This document shows, in pieces, positions 35,677 through 46,952 of a DNA stretch of 64,000 bases. The DNA is from Brevipalpus yothersi. Lineage: Eukaryota; Arthropoda; Arachnida; Trombidiformes; Tenuipalpidae. Location of the stretch: the NCBI GenBank assembly GCA_003956705.1, contig QZCP01000017.1:252076-316075 (forward strand), in the 5' to 3' direction. The position numbers and the translations under genes are program-made. How positions within the stretch are numbered: position 1 is the stretch's first letter; every line of letters starts with the position of its first letter. The notes under the pieces were generated by a model, which was not told where the DNA came from, did no database searches, and saw only the letters and a list, made by a program, of their open reading frames with translations.

Positions 35677-37329
35677 AACATATCGAAGAGAATCTTATCA
35701 ATAAAGAGATGAAGAAAATAGAAGAAGAGCTTCTTGTGGTGTCGAGACTGTATAATTATGCCGATTGAGGTGTTGTTATCAACCTTAATATACAAGACCA
35801 ATCAGTGAAATGTTGAGAGATAATTAATTTGTATCGATTTCCTTCATCATCTGAGGATTCCTACATACATGTACCGCGGTGTACCAGCAATAGCATTGGA
35901 AGTACAAATATTGCTGAAATATTGATTGGAGGATGAATAGCATAATATTTTCAACCACTAAAACATCGACCTCATTTTGCTTACTGGTTAAATCAATAGC
36001 AGTTAATGATTGACCAAATAAATTAACTGCAAAATTACAGTTACATTACCAACAGGATGGAGGGAAGGTGAATAGAAAACAAAATATATCTCTAGCTACA
36101 TTTTCTTCATGATTTTTTGTTTTCCAATTTATTTTCCAGATTGGGATCGATGGACTGAAATTTAAGAAAATTGATATAGATATAAAATTCGAACCAGAAC
36201 AAGATATTCCAAGAACTCAAATATTTTCTATTCATTTCATAATAGACCTTCTGATGACCAAGAAGTGCTGTCAACTCGGAAGGCTCAAAAACTGATGATT
36301 TTTGGTTAACATGGGAGGAATGGAAAATGAAAATCAATTTTACTTCGCTATGATGATAATTTCCATTTCATAGGAAATAATCGATCCATGTTCTGACACT
36401 ACACTCTTTCACTTTTTGACTGATTTTCTCATCAATATCGCCATGCAGCGATCTCATTCCTTTATATAACTGTTCTTATGAGTTGAATTTCGTCTGAACT
36501 GCTAGCTATATTAAATTTGGATAGAATGATTTTGAAATTCTTGAATATTTTTCCAATTAATTGATACGCATGAGATCCGTTTTTTTCTTATTCTTATTTG
36601 ATTCTATTCTTGCTTTCAGAATTACAAGGGGGATGGAACAGTAAGATGAACTGAAATCACAGTTAACTCCAAAGTTGCAGATGCGAAATCATGTCTCTTG
36701 AACTACTCATTTAGCTGATATCGTGAAATGTTTTATATCCAGCTGCTTTTACCTAGGGGTTATATGCCAGAAGCATAGCAATTATATATTTAATCGAAAG
36801 TCATGCAGACAGGCAAATAGACATTTTTGTAGTTCAGAATTTCGGAATCTCCTCCAATAATTAAGACCTATCTTTTTACTTTTATTCATCAAGTTAATTT
36901 CTTCCTTAGAAATGTTGCCGAGTGAATTGTCTCAAGGCTGTATGCGACGCCGTTGCAAGGCTTCGTATTTTTCCTTCGAAGATTCCAAAAAATATCTTAC
37001 AATATTTTGTTAGATGTATCTAATAAGAAAGTAAGAAACTGAAACAAAATTTGAGATATTTTTGCAATTTTGTACTCTTGCGTTTGTGTTTAACACTATG
37101 GTAACTAATTTTCTGGTGATATAATTTCTAATTTCTTTGCATATTTGTAGCGTGTGAAGAGATAGTTAAAATATCTGAGTGATTTAAAACGAAATTTCCT
37201 CTAGCCTGCTCTGAACTATTGGATTCGAGCTCTTCTTGAGCGATTGATTCAATTTTCCTGGAAACAAGCTTATTGATGAATCCAGAAACTAAGTTTTTTT
37301 CTTGAATTTCGTTAGCAATAAAGCTGACA
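35677..37329. other. Shab 3' flank and start of the duplicated block
   Basis: No gene. From about 35860 onwards the sequence is colinear with 50080-51700, with shared landmarks such as the blocks around 35890/50110 and 36020/50240. It represents the 3' flank of a D-type gene whose coding exons have been lost on this side. Confidence 0.6.
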
Positions 37330-37557
37330 TCAGTGAGCTATATGAGTTATATCAATGAAAAATGGGATTATGACAATATAGAGAAGAAGAAAAGGGAAAA
37401 AGCAGGTAGACTTGTGATGGAAATTAACCAAACAACGTACGATATGGTTATGGTGATGGTTTACGGGTATGACGGGTTGGTTAGGGTAATCATCCTTTAA
37501 TGTAATCAAAAAGGTGGGGAAAGCTAGCCAAGCTAACAATTGTAGGAAAAATTTCAT
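37330..37557 (-). pseudogene. Orphan signal-peptide exon of a gene D paralogue
   Basis: From the ATG at 37557 it encodes MKFFLQLLAWLAFPTFLITL, nearly the same as the signal peptide of gene D (52455). The following residues diverge and run open for 76 codons in all, but no cysteine-module exon follows. The DNA downstream jumps directly to sequence matching the far side of gene D (compare 37340-37440 with 51630-51720), so both cysteine exons were deleted. It is most simply a remnant; a short secreted peptide could still be made. Confidence 0.6.
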
Positions 37558-37913
37558 TTTTGTATTCTTGGCACAATAAATTAGAGAAAAAATGCGAAAA
37601 GTCCTAGACCGACTGAGGTAGGGCAAGGAGAAAAGGGAAAAGTATGCAAAAATGACCCTCTCAAGTTTTGGATAGAAGATACATGTATCGGTTTCTTGTC
37701 AGCGTAGACTGAAAAAAAACAAATTTTTTACCTTCTTTCTCTGATAATTAGTGAATCCAAATGCGAAATAACCTGTTCTATGCAATGATGATTGTTTATT
37801 GAATTCCTCTAGAATTCGAAATTATCGTAATTTAGATTTTGAAAATCAGATCAGAAACATTGAGAGAAATTGAGAAATGAGAAACTTCCAGACGATGGTC
37901 AGCCAATGGTCAG

Positions 37914-39380
37914 TTAGATTTCAATTCCAGTTTTGAAATATAAATATGAAGAGATTTCTTTCTCCTTCCATCTAAACTTTTCGCACACATCTTCTGCAAA
38001 ACGTTTGCCATCTTTAGTTTCACAAAAACAGCCTCGAACATGTGGGAATGCTGCGTCCCTAGGTAAAGAGACCCAACATTTCTTTAAACAAGTACCTGTA
38101 AGGTAGATTGAAAGGTTGAGACTGTGGTGATGTCGAATGTTACAATTTCGGAGAATATTCTGTAGAACAAATATTACCATCTACAGAATGTTGAATGGTT
38201 GCTTTGTAAACGTTCATTCTAGGCTTCTCTTGGGGAATAACTGGACAGAAAAGATTCATCCCGCCATCAGCTCTCGCTATTCCATCGCAACCAAAACAGA
38301 AACAAACTATGTCAGGAATCGAGCCAGATTGCGTCCTATGTTTTGACCAATTGAGGAAACATAGTTTATGCCAGGTGGCTGAAAAAATCAGAGAGATTCA
38401 TAAGAATTGAGTCCGGCTGGAAAAAATCATCGTGAGAAAATACTTATTGGATGCATAGGCGATTTCCGAACAAAAATGAATCGTGTTTCTTTGATGGGGC
38501 AATTATGAGCGCCAGAGTATATTCTCATCGGCTCATAATCAGTCCACTGTGTTTCTACGCAAAAGCAGTTTTCGGATAGGTGTCCTGGTCCTCCACTATC
38601 GGATAGATTGATACGACAAATTCGTCTCATTTGGATTCCTGGAAATTGATAAGAACGTGATGAGATTGAATTGGTTATTCTTTTGATTGAAAAACTTATA
38701 AGTATTAACGAATCAGAATTACCATTTGCAATTGGGGGCTCCGCTAAGGAAGAGTCCAGTTTATCCGACTCCTCCTTTATATCAACGTATGCACTTCCAA
38801 AATAATAATAGCTCACTAGTTGAATAAGTTAAAATAAGGAAGGGTATTAGATGGGCTGGCTCTCCAACAGAACCTTATCATCATACTGGACTGTATAATT
38901 GACCATGAATGACAACAATCATTAATGATATCAAGATCACTCCTTAGACTGGTAGGGAATGGATGTGTAACATGGGAATCATTACTGTCCAAAGGGTCAT
39001 CTTCCAATAAGGTAGTAAATGAGTCTATATAATAAGTTGGAATGGGTAAGAGTATTAGATGGACTCGCTTTTAACAGAAACGAAACATTGTAGAAGTTTC
39101 AAATCAATGAAAATTATTACCATCTGGTTTTCTCATAGCTCTTCTCACAACTGGTAGCTCATGTAGAGAAGACGGTTCATTCTTCAGTCGACTTGGATGG
39201 TGAGAAAATTTTAGTTGAGCACCTTAGAACAAGAAATAGTATTAGATGGGCTTGCTTTCTAAAAGAACTAAATCATCATAGAACTTTCAATGGATCAAAA
39301 TCATTACCGTTCACAGGATCAATCTTCGATGAGGTGAAAAATGTGGCTACAATCAACCAACAAATTAGACGAGATTCCAT
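37914..39380 (-). CDS. CxC-module secreted protein A
   Basis: Six exons: 39380-39308 (signal peptide MESRLICWLIVATFF), 39222-39121, 38815-38723, 38638-38444, 38378-38178 and 38095-37914. Every intron is phase 1, and the 281-codon frame is open throughout. Two short acidic linker exons are followed by three modules, one per exon, each with Cys-spacer-Cys-aromatic-Cys-spacer-Cys (CFC in all three: ENCFCVE, IVCFCFG, RGCFCET). Gene A thus keeps four cysteines per module; module 2 has an extra Cys. The protein is predicted secreted and disulfide-bonded. The C-aromatic-C followed by a Gly-containing turn and a later Cys loosely recalls the CWCV core of thyroglobulin type-1 domains, but the rest does not fit well. 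I do not recognise the family. Genes B, C and D are paralogues. Confidence 0.75.
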
Positions 39381-40036
39381 CTCATTTAATAGCAGAAGAA
39401 AAACTTTTCAGTTAAACGCACAAGAGTCTTAGTAACTTATGAAGGTTAGAGGGCAAGAGACACGTTGACCGGTCTCAACCTTCCTCAAATATGACTCTCT
39501 TTCTTTCCGGAAAGATACTTGATTGCATCAGTCCATTGCTCTCTCTGTGTGAATGGAACAGAATTCTTTCTATTTCTTCTCCTCAAATAATGTGCAACAA
39601 ATACATGTATCTTCATAATTTTACAATTTTCGGTATCCAGTGAGAAACTTACGGAAATCTTGTTAATTTGCAATCTTATATCTTATCTTATCTCATCTTC
39701 TTATCTTAATTCTTGGGCTTGCGCACTACAGAGGCGCTGGCCGATCTGAGCACGCTTTGATCAGTCCACATACATTGGCCTCTATGCTATGCACTGTGTA
39801 GCGAGTGCGAGCGTTTGAAATTCTAAGTGTTAGGAGTGAAATTTTAAGATTTAAGATTTTGACTTTCTCTCTTTGATAATTAATGAATCCGATTGCGAAA
39901 TAAGCATTTTCTATGCAATAATGGGTGTGCATCAAGTATTTCGAGAAGTTAAGAATATCGTAGTTTGGGTTTGGAAAAATCAGATCATAAATATCGAGGG
40001 TAGAGGAGAGAGAAGAAAATTCCAGAGTATGGTCAG

Positions 40037-41616
40037 TTAGATTTCATTTCCAGTTCGGAAATATTGATATGATGAGATTTCTTCTTTTTTTCCTTTAAAC
40101 TTTTCGCACTCATGACTTGCTAAGCGTCTGCCATCCTTGGTTTCACAAAAACAGCGTCGAACTTGTGAGACTTTTGCGAATGCAGGTAAATTGACCTTAC
40201 ATTTTTTCACCCAAATATCTGTAAGACAGACAGAATGGTAGAGACTTGTGATGTCAAATGATACAATTCTGGAGAATATTCTATGAAAAAAATATTACCG
40301 TCTACAGAATGTTGAATGATTGCTCTGTAAACGTTCATTCGAGGAACCCATCGGGAGACCGATAGGGGATCTTTCGAACAGAAAAGATTTATTCCGCCAT
40401 CAGCTCTTGCTGCTCCACTGGAATCAAAACAGAAACAAACTATGTCAGGAATCGAGCCAGATTGCGTCCTATGTTTTGACCAATTGAGGAAACATAGTTT
40501 ATGCCATGCAACTGGAAAATAAAAAGAAATGGAAAATCAGAGAGATTCGTGAGAATTGAGTTGGTCTGAAAATAAATCATCATGAGAAAATACATATTCG
40601 AATACGTCCAGGTGGTTTCCGGTTGAAAATGAATTGCGTTTCTTTGACCATGCAATCGGAGGAATCGTATGATGTTTCCTGCCGACCATCGGGATATATA
40701 AATTTGCAATAGCATCCATCGGATAGGTGTCCTGGTCCTGCACTGTTGGATTGATCGACATGGCAAATTCTTTCCACTTGGGCTGCTGAAAATCAATTAG
40801 AACGTTATAAAATTGAATTGATTATTCTTTTGATTGAAAAACTTATCATACATTCACGAGTCAGAAATACCTTTTCTCACAACTGGTAGCTTATGTGTGG
40901 AGGAAATGGTTCATCATTCAGTGTATCTGATAAAAATAAGTTAAGGATGGGTGCGCTTTCTAACAGGAGCAAAACATCATAGAAGCTTCAAATTAATCAG
41001 AATTATTATCATTCGGTATCACATGGCTATAATCAGAAATACCTTCATACACAACTGATGGCTTTTGTGCAGGAGATGTCGATTCATCCTCCAGTTGACT
41101 TGCATAATAATCTGGTTGAATGAGTAAGACCAATGAAAAGTATCAGATGAGCTCGCTTCCTGGAAGAACTGAATCTTCATATAGCTTCCAATGAATCAGA
41201 ATCATTACCGTTCAAAGAAAAATTCATCAAAGGTATGAAATGGGTCTATATAATAAGTTGGAATGGGTAAGAGTATTAGATGGGCTCGCTTTTATATTCA
41301 GAAATACCTTTATCCACAACTCGTGGCTTATGTGAAAAAGATGTCGATTCATTCTTCAGTTGACTTGCATAATAATCTAGTTGGAGGAGTTGGAACATGG
41401 AATAACATTGGATTAGCTCGCTTTTAAACGGAAACGAATCATAATGGAACTTCCAATGAGTCAAAATTATTGCTGTTACCCAGGATCACCCTCCGATAAG
41501 GTAAAAAATGGGTCTATACCTTTCGGTGAATCAGAATCATTACCGTAAAAAGAATCACTCTTCGATATGGTCAAAAATGTGGCTATAACCAACCAACAAA
41601 TCAGATAAGATTTCAT
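40037..41616 (-). CDS. CxC-module secreted protein B
   Basis: Exons: 41616-41544 (signal MKSYLICWLVIATFL), 41376-41308 and 41111-41043 (near-identical linker exons beginning DYYASQL), 40785-40594, 40511-40299 and 40218-40037. All introns are phase 1; 265 residues. Three cysteine modules show GCYCKF, IVCFCFD and RRCFCET, with first and last cysteines 15-18 and 12-17 residues away. A further linker exon at 40926-40871 is 56 bases long where gene C has 57. Including it shifts the frame and gives an early stop, so it must be skipped or the gene is damaged. Module 2 is almost identical in DNA to that of gene C. The protein is secreted, cysteine-rich and of unknown role. It lies about 0.65 kb above gene A's start, in the same direction. 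Confidence 0.7.
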
Positions 41617-41876
41617 CCCAGTTGGTAGCAAATAGAAAACTTTTTTAATTCAACATACAACAGTTTTGTAGCTTATGTAGGTCAAAGGGCAAGAGACGCG
41701 TTGACCATCCTCAAATTTTCCCAAAGATGATCCTCTTTTTTCCGATACTTGTTTGTATCAGTTCATTGCTCTTTGTGTGAATGGAGAAAAATTTTTCCTA
41801 TTTTTCTCCTGAAATTGTGAAACACAGGCACAAATATCTTCATAGCTTTACAATTTTGGGTATCTAGTGCGAAACT

Positions 41877-42230
41877 TGTGGAAATTCTGCGAATTTTCAG
41901 TATTAAATAAGATATGATGATTCTTTTTTTCACCATTATGCACCTGATATAACATGTATCAACTTTAAATCAATGTATTTGTCATCGCATCAAAGTTTAT
42001 TCTCTCTTTCTTACAAGCTATCCGTTGACTCAAAAATTTTTGGCTCTCTTGAAAAATACGGATCCAAGACAAAGTCTTGAATATTTCAAATATAATACTC
42101 CATTCTATTAATAAAAAACTTCTGTCATGATTTTTACTCCTTCAAACTGATGAAAATTTGCTCATTCGAATTAAAATTTCATAACTTGATGGCTTTGGAA
42201 TCCCGAAGCATAGGAATTATTTAATCTCAA
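41877..42230. repeat. Triplicated non-coding segment, copy 1
   Basis: About 350 bases repeated at 49495-49850 and 54134-54480 in the same orientation. Shared landmarks are the TATCAAATAAGAT/TATTAAATAAGATA start, ACAAGCTATCC and CAAGACAAAGTCTTGAATG. In each copy it lies above the signal-exon side of a CxC gene or at a block border. Confidence 0.75.
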
Positions 42231-42239
42231 TATTACCTT

Positions 42240-42490
42240 CACCTTGGAATACAGAGTCCGTTATGACTTCCACAATGACTGATTCGAAGCCAGAAATGAG
42301 TTCAGATCCTCCAATTAATCCGAGAGACTGTAATTCAATTGCCTATAATCGAATAATTCCAGTTTCATGACCAGAATTTATCCCATTTCTCAGGATATTG
42401 CTTAAATTTATCTCTCAGTAAGAAAATATTTCACCACAGAGAAACTAGATGTTTTGGATCAAATTAGTGAATCAAGTAAAGTTGAGCCAT
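42240..42490 (+). pseudogene. Fragment of the 55.3-kb gene, exon 2
   Basis: Matches about 55845-56090 at nucleotide level, including the stretch encoding SIMTSTMTDSKPEM in the intact gene. Here the frame is broken by substitutions giving stops (for example in the RIILVPRPEF region) and small length changes. Homology ends abruptly just after the codons for GESSIAEP, and the following bases belong to something else. Confidence 0.7.
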
Positions 42491-42834
42491 CAATGATCAG
42501 AGTAACCTCAAGCTCATCGAGATCGACTACTACTATTACTACTACTTCTCCAATCACTTCCGATGATAAATCCAAGTCTTCATATGGTCCGAGGGTAGTA
42601 GATACCATATCGATGGTGGACGATGATACTCTTGATGTACGATTGTCAATGTGTACTCCATTTTCACTTGATTTGAGTCAATATCAGGGATATGATGAAG
42701 TGGACTTTGTTAATTGGGAAGTGATGACAATGAATCACAGTAGTGATAATCTCCATCGAGCCCAAAGCATGTCAACTTTTTTTGTCAGCATGGTTTTCAA
42801 TCAGCTAGACCTCAACGAGGTAGTATATTCTTAA
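42491..42834 (+). other. Open frame of unknown origin fused to the fragment
   Basis: Continues from the truncated exon copy as about 112 open codons, beginning MIRVTSSSSRSTTTITTT. It contains Ser/Thr-rich sequence, SSYGPRVVDTISMVDDD, an acidic-aromatic part (YQGYDEVDFVNWEVM) and NHSSDNLHRAQSM, then a stop. The composition is protein-like and unlike chance AT-rich frames nearby, so this is probably a real or formerly real exon. I could not assign it. It may be an alternative end of a neighbouring gene or part of the copied chimera. Confidence 0.35.
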
Positions 42835-44373
42835 AGCAAAGGTGCAACGACGAAGCACACTTCAATTTGAAGTGGATATTTTAATATGATCAACTCGAAG
42901 ATGAAGTAATTCGGTTATAATCGATCAAACGCGATTTGATTGGGATAACAATGCTCTTGATGTGAGCAATTTAATTTTCCATCTCTTTCTTACCCACCGT
43001 ATCTCGGGACATATTGTGAGAGTTACAATTTTTTTGGCTGCTAGGTATGTGTGTGGATTACTTTCATGGTTCCAATTTGTTCAAATTTAGTTAGTGCTGA
43101 GAAAGAAAAAAAGAAAGAAAAGGGAAGAGATGATTAACTTTTGCAAAATTCGTGTTTAGCGGATTGCTAAAAAATTTAAATATTATCTTGGTGTGTTTAT
43201 GTGATCTATAAGAGCTTGATGAATTAATGGTGAGAGACGAAGAGGCAAAGAGACCAAAAAAAAGTATGATTCCTAAGCGATCTCAACTGAACTTTCTTCT
43301 TTAATAATCTATTTTCGCATCTATTTGCCTACAGATCGAGAAACCTTATGGTCTTTGTCTCGTTCGATTTGTGAAAGTTTCACTGTGGTGGACGTACTTC
43401 CAAGAAATCCACATACAGCACTCATCAAATAACATGACTTGTCATCATGATAATGATAAAGATGTGAATGATACATTTTCAGCCCCTCATCAATTTTTTC
43501 TACTACCTTTTTCGAATTTCTAGGCTTTCAGCCTATTCAAGAGGGCATGTAAGACATTAACATTGCTGAGCAATATGTTTAATCCACTGAAAAACATACA
43601 TTTCTGGTATTTCTGCTACGCTGTGATTATTGATCACAATTGTCAGCCTTTCTTGAGATGCTTCATCATCGTTTGATCATTTTCCTTGCTTATTAAGTTG
43701 AGCCGTTTAGTTGAGTGCTACACTTATCGTCATCCACAAGATAAGACGAAGCACTCGATTTTTATTCTTCCACATACATAATATGGGTTTTTGCTTCATC
43801 ATTTTGGATAATTTTCATCTTCCAACTCTTCCAAGGTTAGGAACACTTGCCAACATTCCTCAGCTCAAACATCAAAGTCTATTTTTGACTTACAGTGTAC
43901 ATGTATGTTAGCATAGAAGATTACTTACAACAGCAGCAGCAGCAACTCGAGCAGCTTTTTTTTCCTTGTTTATGTGTGTGTGTCTGAATGTCTGGAATCT
44001 TTCTTCTCTTAAAGAGAATCTCTTTCTGGAACATATCCTTCAATTAACCTTCCTTCCCGGTGCTAGTGATTAAGACTGTCTCTGATTGTGATTGTTACAA
44101 ATATACACACAAAACAGTTTACCTGATAATCATCTTCTCGTTCTCCCTGCTCATCATCATCTTATTATTATTATTATTATTCTTCATATTACCACATCAT
44201 TACATTCGTCTCAACAAACACACACACATCATACACACACCCGATTCAGCAACATGTTTAGTTGAACGCTGATTAATAGTTTTGATTTAAAAATTTGTAA
44301 TTCATATATATCTCTCTTCACATACCACCAACACTGTTCATTGTTCACACACACACTCTCTATCTATTCATCT
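42835..44373. other. Gap upstream of the TMCC gene
   Basis: No gene supported. It contains CAG repeats (43932-43943), a (TTA)n run near 44161-44181 and CA-rich sequence near 44216-44240. This is the likely promoter and 5' UTR region of the TMCC gene. Confidence 0.45.
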
Positions 44374-45488
44374 ATGAATGAGCCTAGTCAACAATCCTTA
44401 AATCCTTCTGATCATGGAACAGAGGATCGCCTACCATTATCCTGTGATAAAAATGGTAAGATTATTATTGTGTGTATGTATGCAGACTTGATGTGTGTAT
44501 ATCGATTTCTATCCACTTTTTGACTTGTACTCTTGAAAGAAATGAAACAAAAGGCTTTCTCTTGACGGTTTCTTTTACACACATACACACCATTACCATT
44601 GAAGAGTGAAAAGTCATCCACGCCATTTCTTATCGATCATTGATCTTATTCTTCTTCCACTTGATCTGTCTGTTTGTCTGTCTGTCTTCATATGCCCCAC
44701 CTGATAAGTGTTATTAATGTGTATCTAAAATATTGTTTCATCTTTTCTTTTTCTCTTGCTGTTGCTTACTTGTGTGTCCAATGATCATCATTGTAGATTC
44801 CAATTCTAAAGATGAGGTAGATGTCCTCACACCGGACGCTAGTGTACGAATTAAAGCTGCTATCGAACAGATTCAAGCGAAAGTGGTCAAAACAAAAGAG
44901 GCCATCAAAACGGAACAAACATTGAGAGATGAAATAGTTGATGAGTATCTTAAATTGGCTTCCAATGCTGATGAGGCTCAAAATCATCGTATTAAGAGTT
45001 CATTTGAGAAAAAGAATCAAAAATCTGCTCATGCTATAGCCCAATTGCAGCGTAAATTAGATAAATACACTCAAAAATTAAGAGAAATTGAAAAACTTGG
45101 TATTCATGCTCTGCATCAGCCAAGTAGATCTCGAACTGTGATTGCTAATGTTGTATCTGGTTTCAAAGATGTTAGCAGTAATATTCGCGATGGTATTACC
45201 GGTATATCTGAAGGTGTTATCGGTACCATTAAGCCATCCCAATCGAGTACACCATCGTCAGCTAATCAACAAACATCACATTCAATCAGAGAGTTTCCTG
45301 GTGTCAGCCGGTTAGATACAACAAATGACACCTCCTCAACTTTTAACCATGAAGATGGAGACAAAGAAGATAAACAGCCAGAAAACATGGTTCTTATACT
45401 CAAGGAAGCTCCTCATTTTACGTTCATTCTTACAGTCATTCTACCAAACCGACTGCAACCGAGTAAGTTGCCAGTTATTGATTGGTAG
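44374..45488 (+). CDS. TMCC-family coiled-coil membrane protein, N-terminal part
   Basis: Exon 1 is 44374-44455 (MNEPSQQSLNPSDHG) and exon 2 starts at 44797, joined in phase 1. Exon 2 contains the family core: RIKAAIEQIQAKVVKTKEA, EYLKLASNADEAQNHRIK, FEKKNQKSAHAIAQLQRKL and a SGFKDVSSNIRDGITGISEG segment. TMCC proteins are ER-anchored, with C-terminal coiled coils and two membrane helices, and act at ER-ribosome or ER-endosome contacts. Here the frame runs to a stop at 45488, but a GTAAGT donor near 45464 suggests splicing onwards. The C-terminal coiled coil and membrane helices are not found anywhere to 64 kb. Either the remaining exons lie beyond the window, making the 45.5-64 kb content nested in an intron, or the gene is truncated. 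Confidence 0.8.
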
Positions 45489-45860
45489 AATTCTCTAGAA
45501 GAGCATACAAAAAAAATCGATAATCTAGAGGGTGCATGCAAAAATCGATAGATTCAAGGTCTCCCCTCGTCAGGATGCTGGCTGAAGTGAGCAAAGGCAA
45601 CTGAAAATAACAATACAATGTTTATAGCGCTCAAAGAGTGCAGTTGGAATTTTCGAATTCTGTTCTTGGGTGTGGTTATTCAATTAATATTTCGAGAATT
45701 CAGAATGTTAAATTGGAAAATCGTTTCCAAATGGTGTTCGCACCAGGTTTGGTGAAATTCTGGATGTTGTCTATGTGAATTGATGAGTATTCTTCGGCCA
45801 GTTGGTGAATATTGTGAAGAATTCTATTGGATTCTATCTGTGAGCTCATTTCAAGCGAAA
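45489..45860. other. Gap before the protease relic
   Basis: No coding region recognised. If the TMCC gene continues, this is intronic. Confidence 0.4.
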
Positions 45861-46382
45861 ATGCTGAGTTCTGTGCTGTGGTTTGTGAGTAATTCACTCA
45901 TCAAGGTATGCTATTTTCTCACATTATATCGTTGTGCAAGGAATGCAAAAGATATCCGGGAATTCTTAATCGCTCCAAATCTTTTCTGATCAGGTCATTC
46001 AAGCAAAGCTCATATTCTTGGTATACACAATTGGATTTGCTGCTGATGCCAGATTGATACCCTATCAAGCCTCCCTCGTCGAGAACGGCTCTGTAGCCTG
46101 CGGAGGTTCTATCTTGAACGAGAATACGATTCTGACTGCAGCTCACTGTGTGAAGCAACCTGATATGAAAGAAAAAATGAAAGTTGTGATTGGAATCTCA
46201 AGACAAACAGAAATACTCAAGGTCAAGAAGTATAGGATCGAAAGTGTCCTTCAGCCTCTTTATCAAAAAGTAGTCATACTCGTTGAGGGAGATTTCAGGT
46301 GCTTTGGATCTATTCTCAGCCAGACACATATTCTGACACTAGGGTCCTGCGTTTTTACTTATGAAGCTGCAGTGAAGAATGC

Positions 46383-46757
46383 TCTTCCTTTACAACTGCT
46401 ATCGTCAACAATCATCAAATGTGCCACATCCGAGTGTGCGGATATTCCATATTCCTCATGAAAGCCCCTGATAGATGCAATCGTACCAAACCAGCGACGC
46501 TCTTTGAGCGTCACTGCAGCAGCAAATGTTTTGTGCCATAAATTGATTGGAATTTCGAGTTTAAGAACAGCCAAGTCTCCTGGATATTGCAAGGTTTCGT
46601 CATAGGAACGAATATCTATAACTACATGACTCCTGAGGTCATTAACATCACGAGGTGTACGTACGCCTGGAGTAACTAAGCATAATTCTATTGATCTGCC
46701 ATTAGCTCTTCCTTTACAACTGCTATCGTCAACAATCATCAAATGTGCCACATCCAA
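46383..46757 (-). repeat. Inverted copy of the protease middle region
   Basis: Reads on the minus strand as DVAHLMIVDDSSCKGRA, then VTPGVRTPRDVNDLRSH, PGDLAVLKLEIPINLWHKTF, LKERRWFGTIAS, and again DVAHLMIVDDSSCKGRA. It pairs with the plus-strand copy at about 46800-47180. The inverted segment is bounded on both sides by the same stretch of about 50 bases (46382-46433 and 46707-46757). Confidence 0.8.
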
Positions 46758-46856
46758 GTTTTTACTTATGAGGCTGCAGTAAAGAATGGATCTCGTTTGC
46801 TATCTGTTACTCCAGGCGTACGTACACCTCGTGATGTTAATGACCTCAGGAGTCAT

Positions 46857-46952
46857 GTAGTTATAGATATTCATTCCTATGACGAAATGTAGTTATAGAT
46901 ATTCATTCCTATGACGAAATGTAGTTATAGATATTCATTCCTATGACGAAAC
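46857..46952 (+). repeat. Three tandem 32-base units inside the protease relic
   Basis: The unit GTAGTTATAGATATTCATTC plus 12 more bases occurs three times in a row. As 32 is not a multiple of three, the array shifts the frame and creates stops. The inverted copy has only one unit, so the expansion came after the inverted duplication or affected only this arm. Confidence 0.85.

Larger units (their letters stand above)
35860..42500. repeat. Segmental duplication, left block
   Basis: Colinear in pieces with 49490-55900. 35860-37600 matches 50080-52460 (gene D region, with its two cysteine exons deleted here). 37700-39400 and 39850-41650 each match 52640-53950 (gene C region). 41877-42230 matches 49495-49850 and 54134-54480. 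42240-42490 matches part of exon 2 of the 55.3-kb gene. Identity is high in exons and lower in introns. Confidence 0.7.

Noticed and set aside
46359..46757. 132-codon minus frame resembling a protease fragment, taken first as a separate gene
   Set aside because: It is the inverted copy of the neighbouring plus-strand protease relic, lacking both ends and starting inside a repeated segment.
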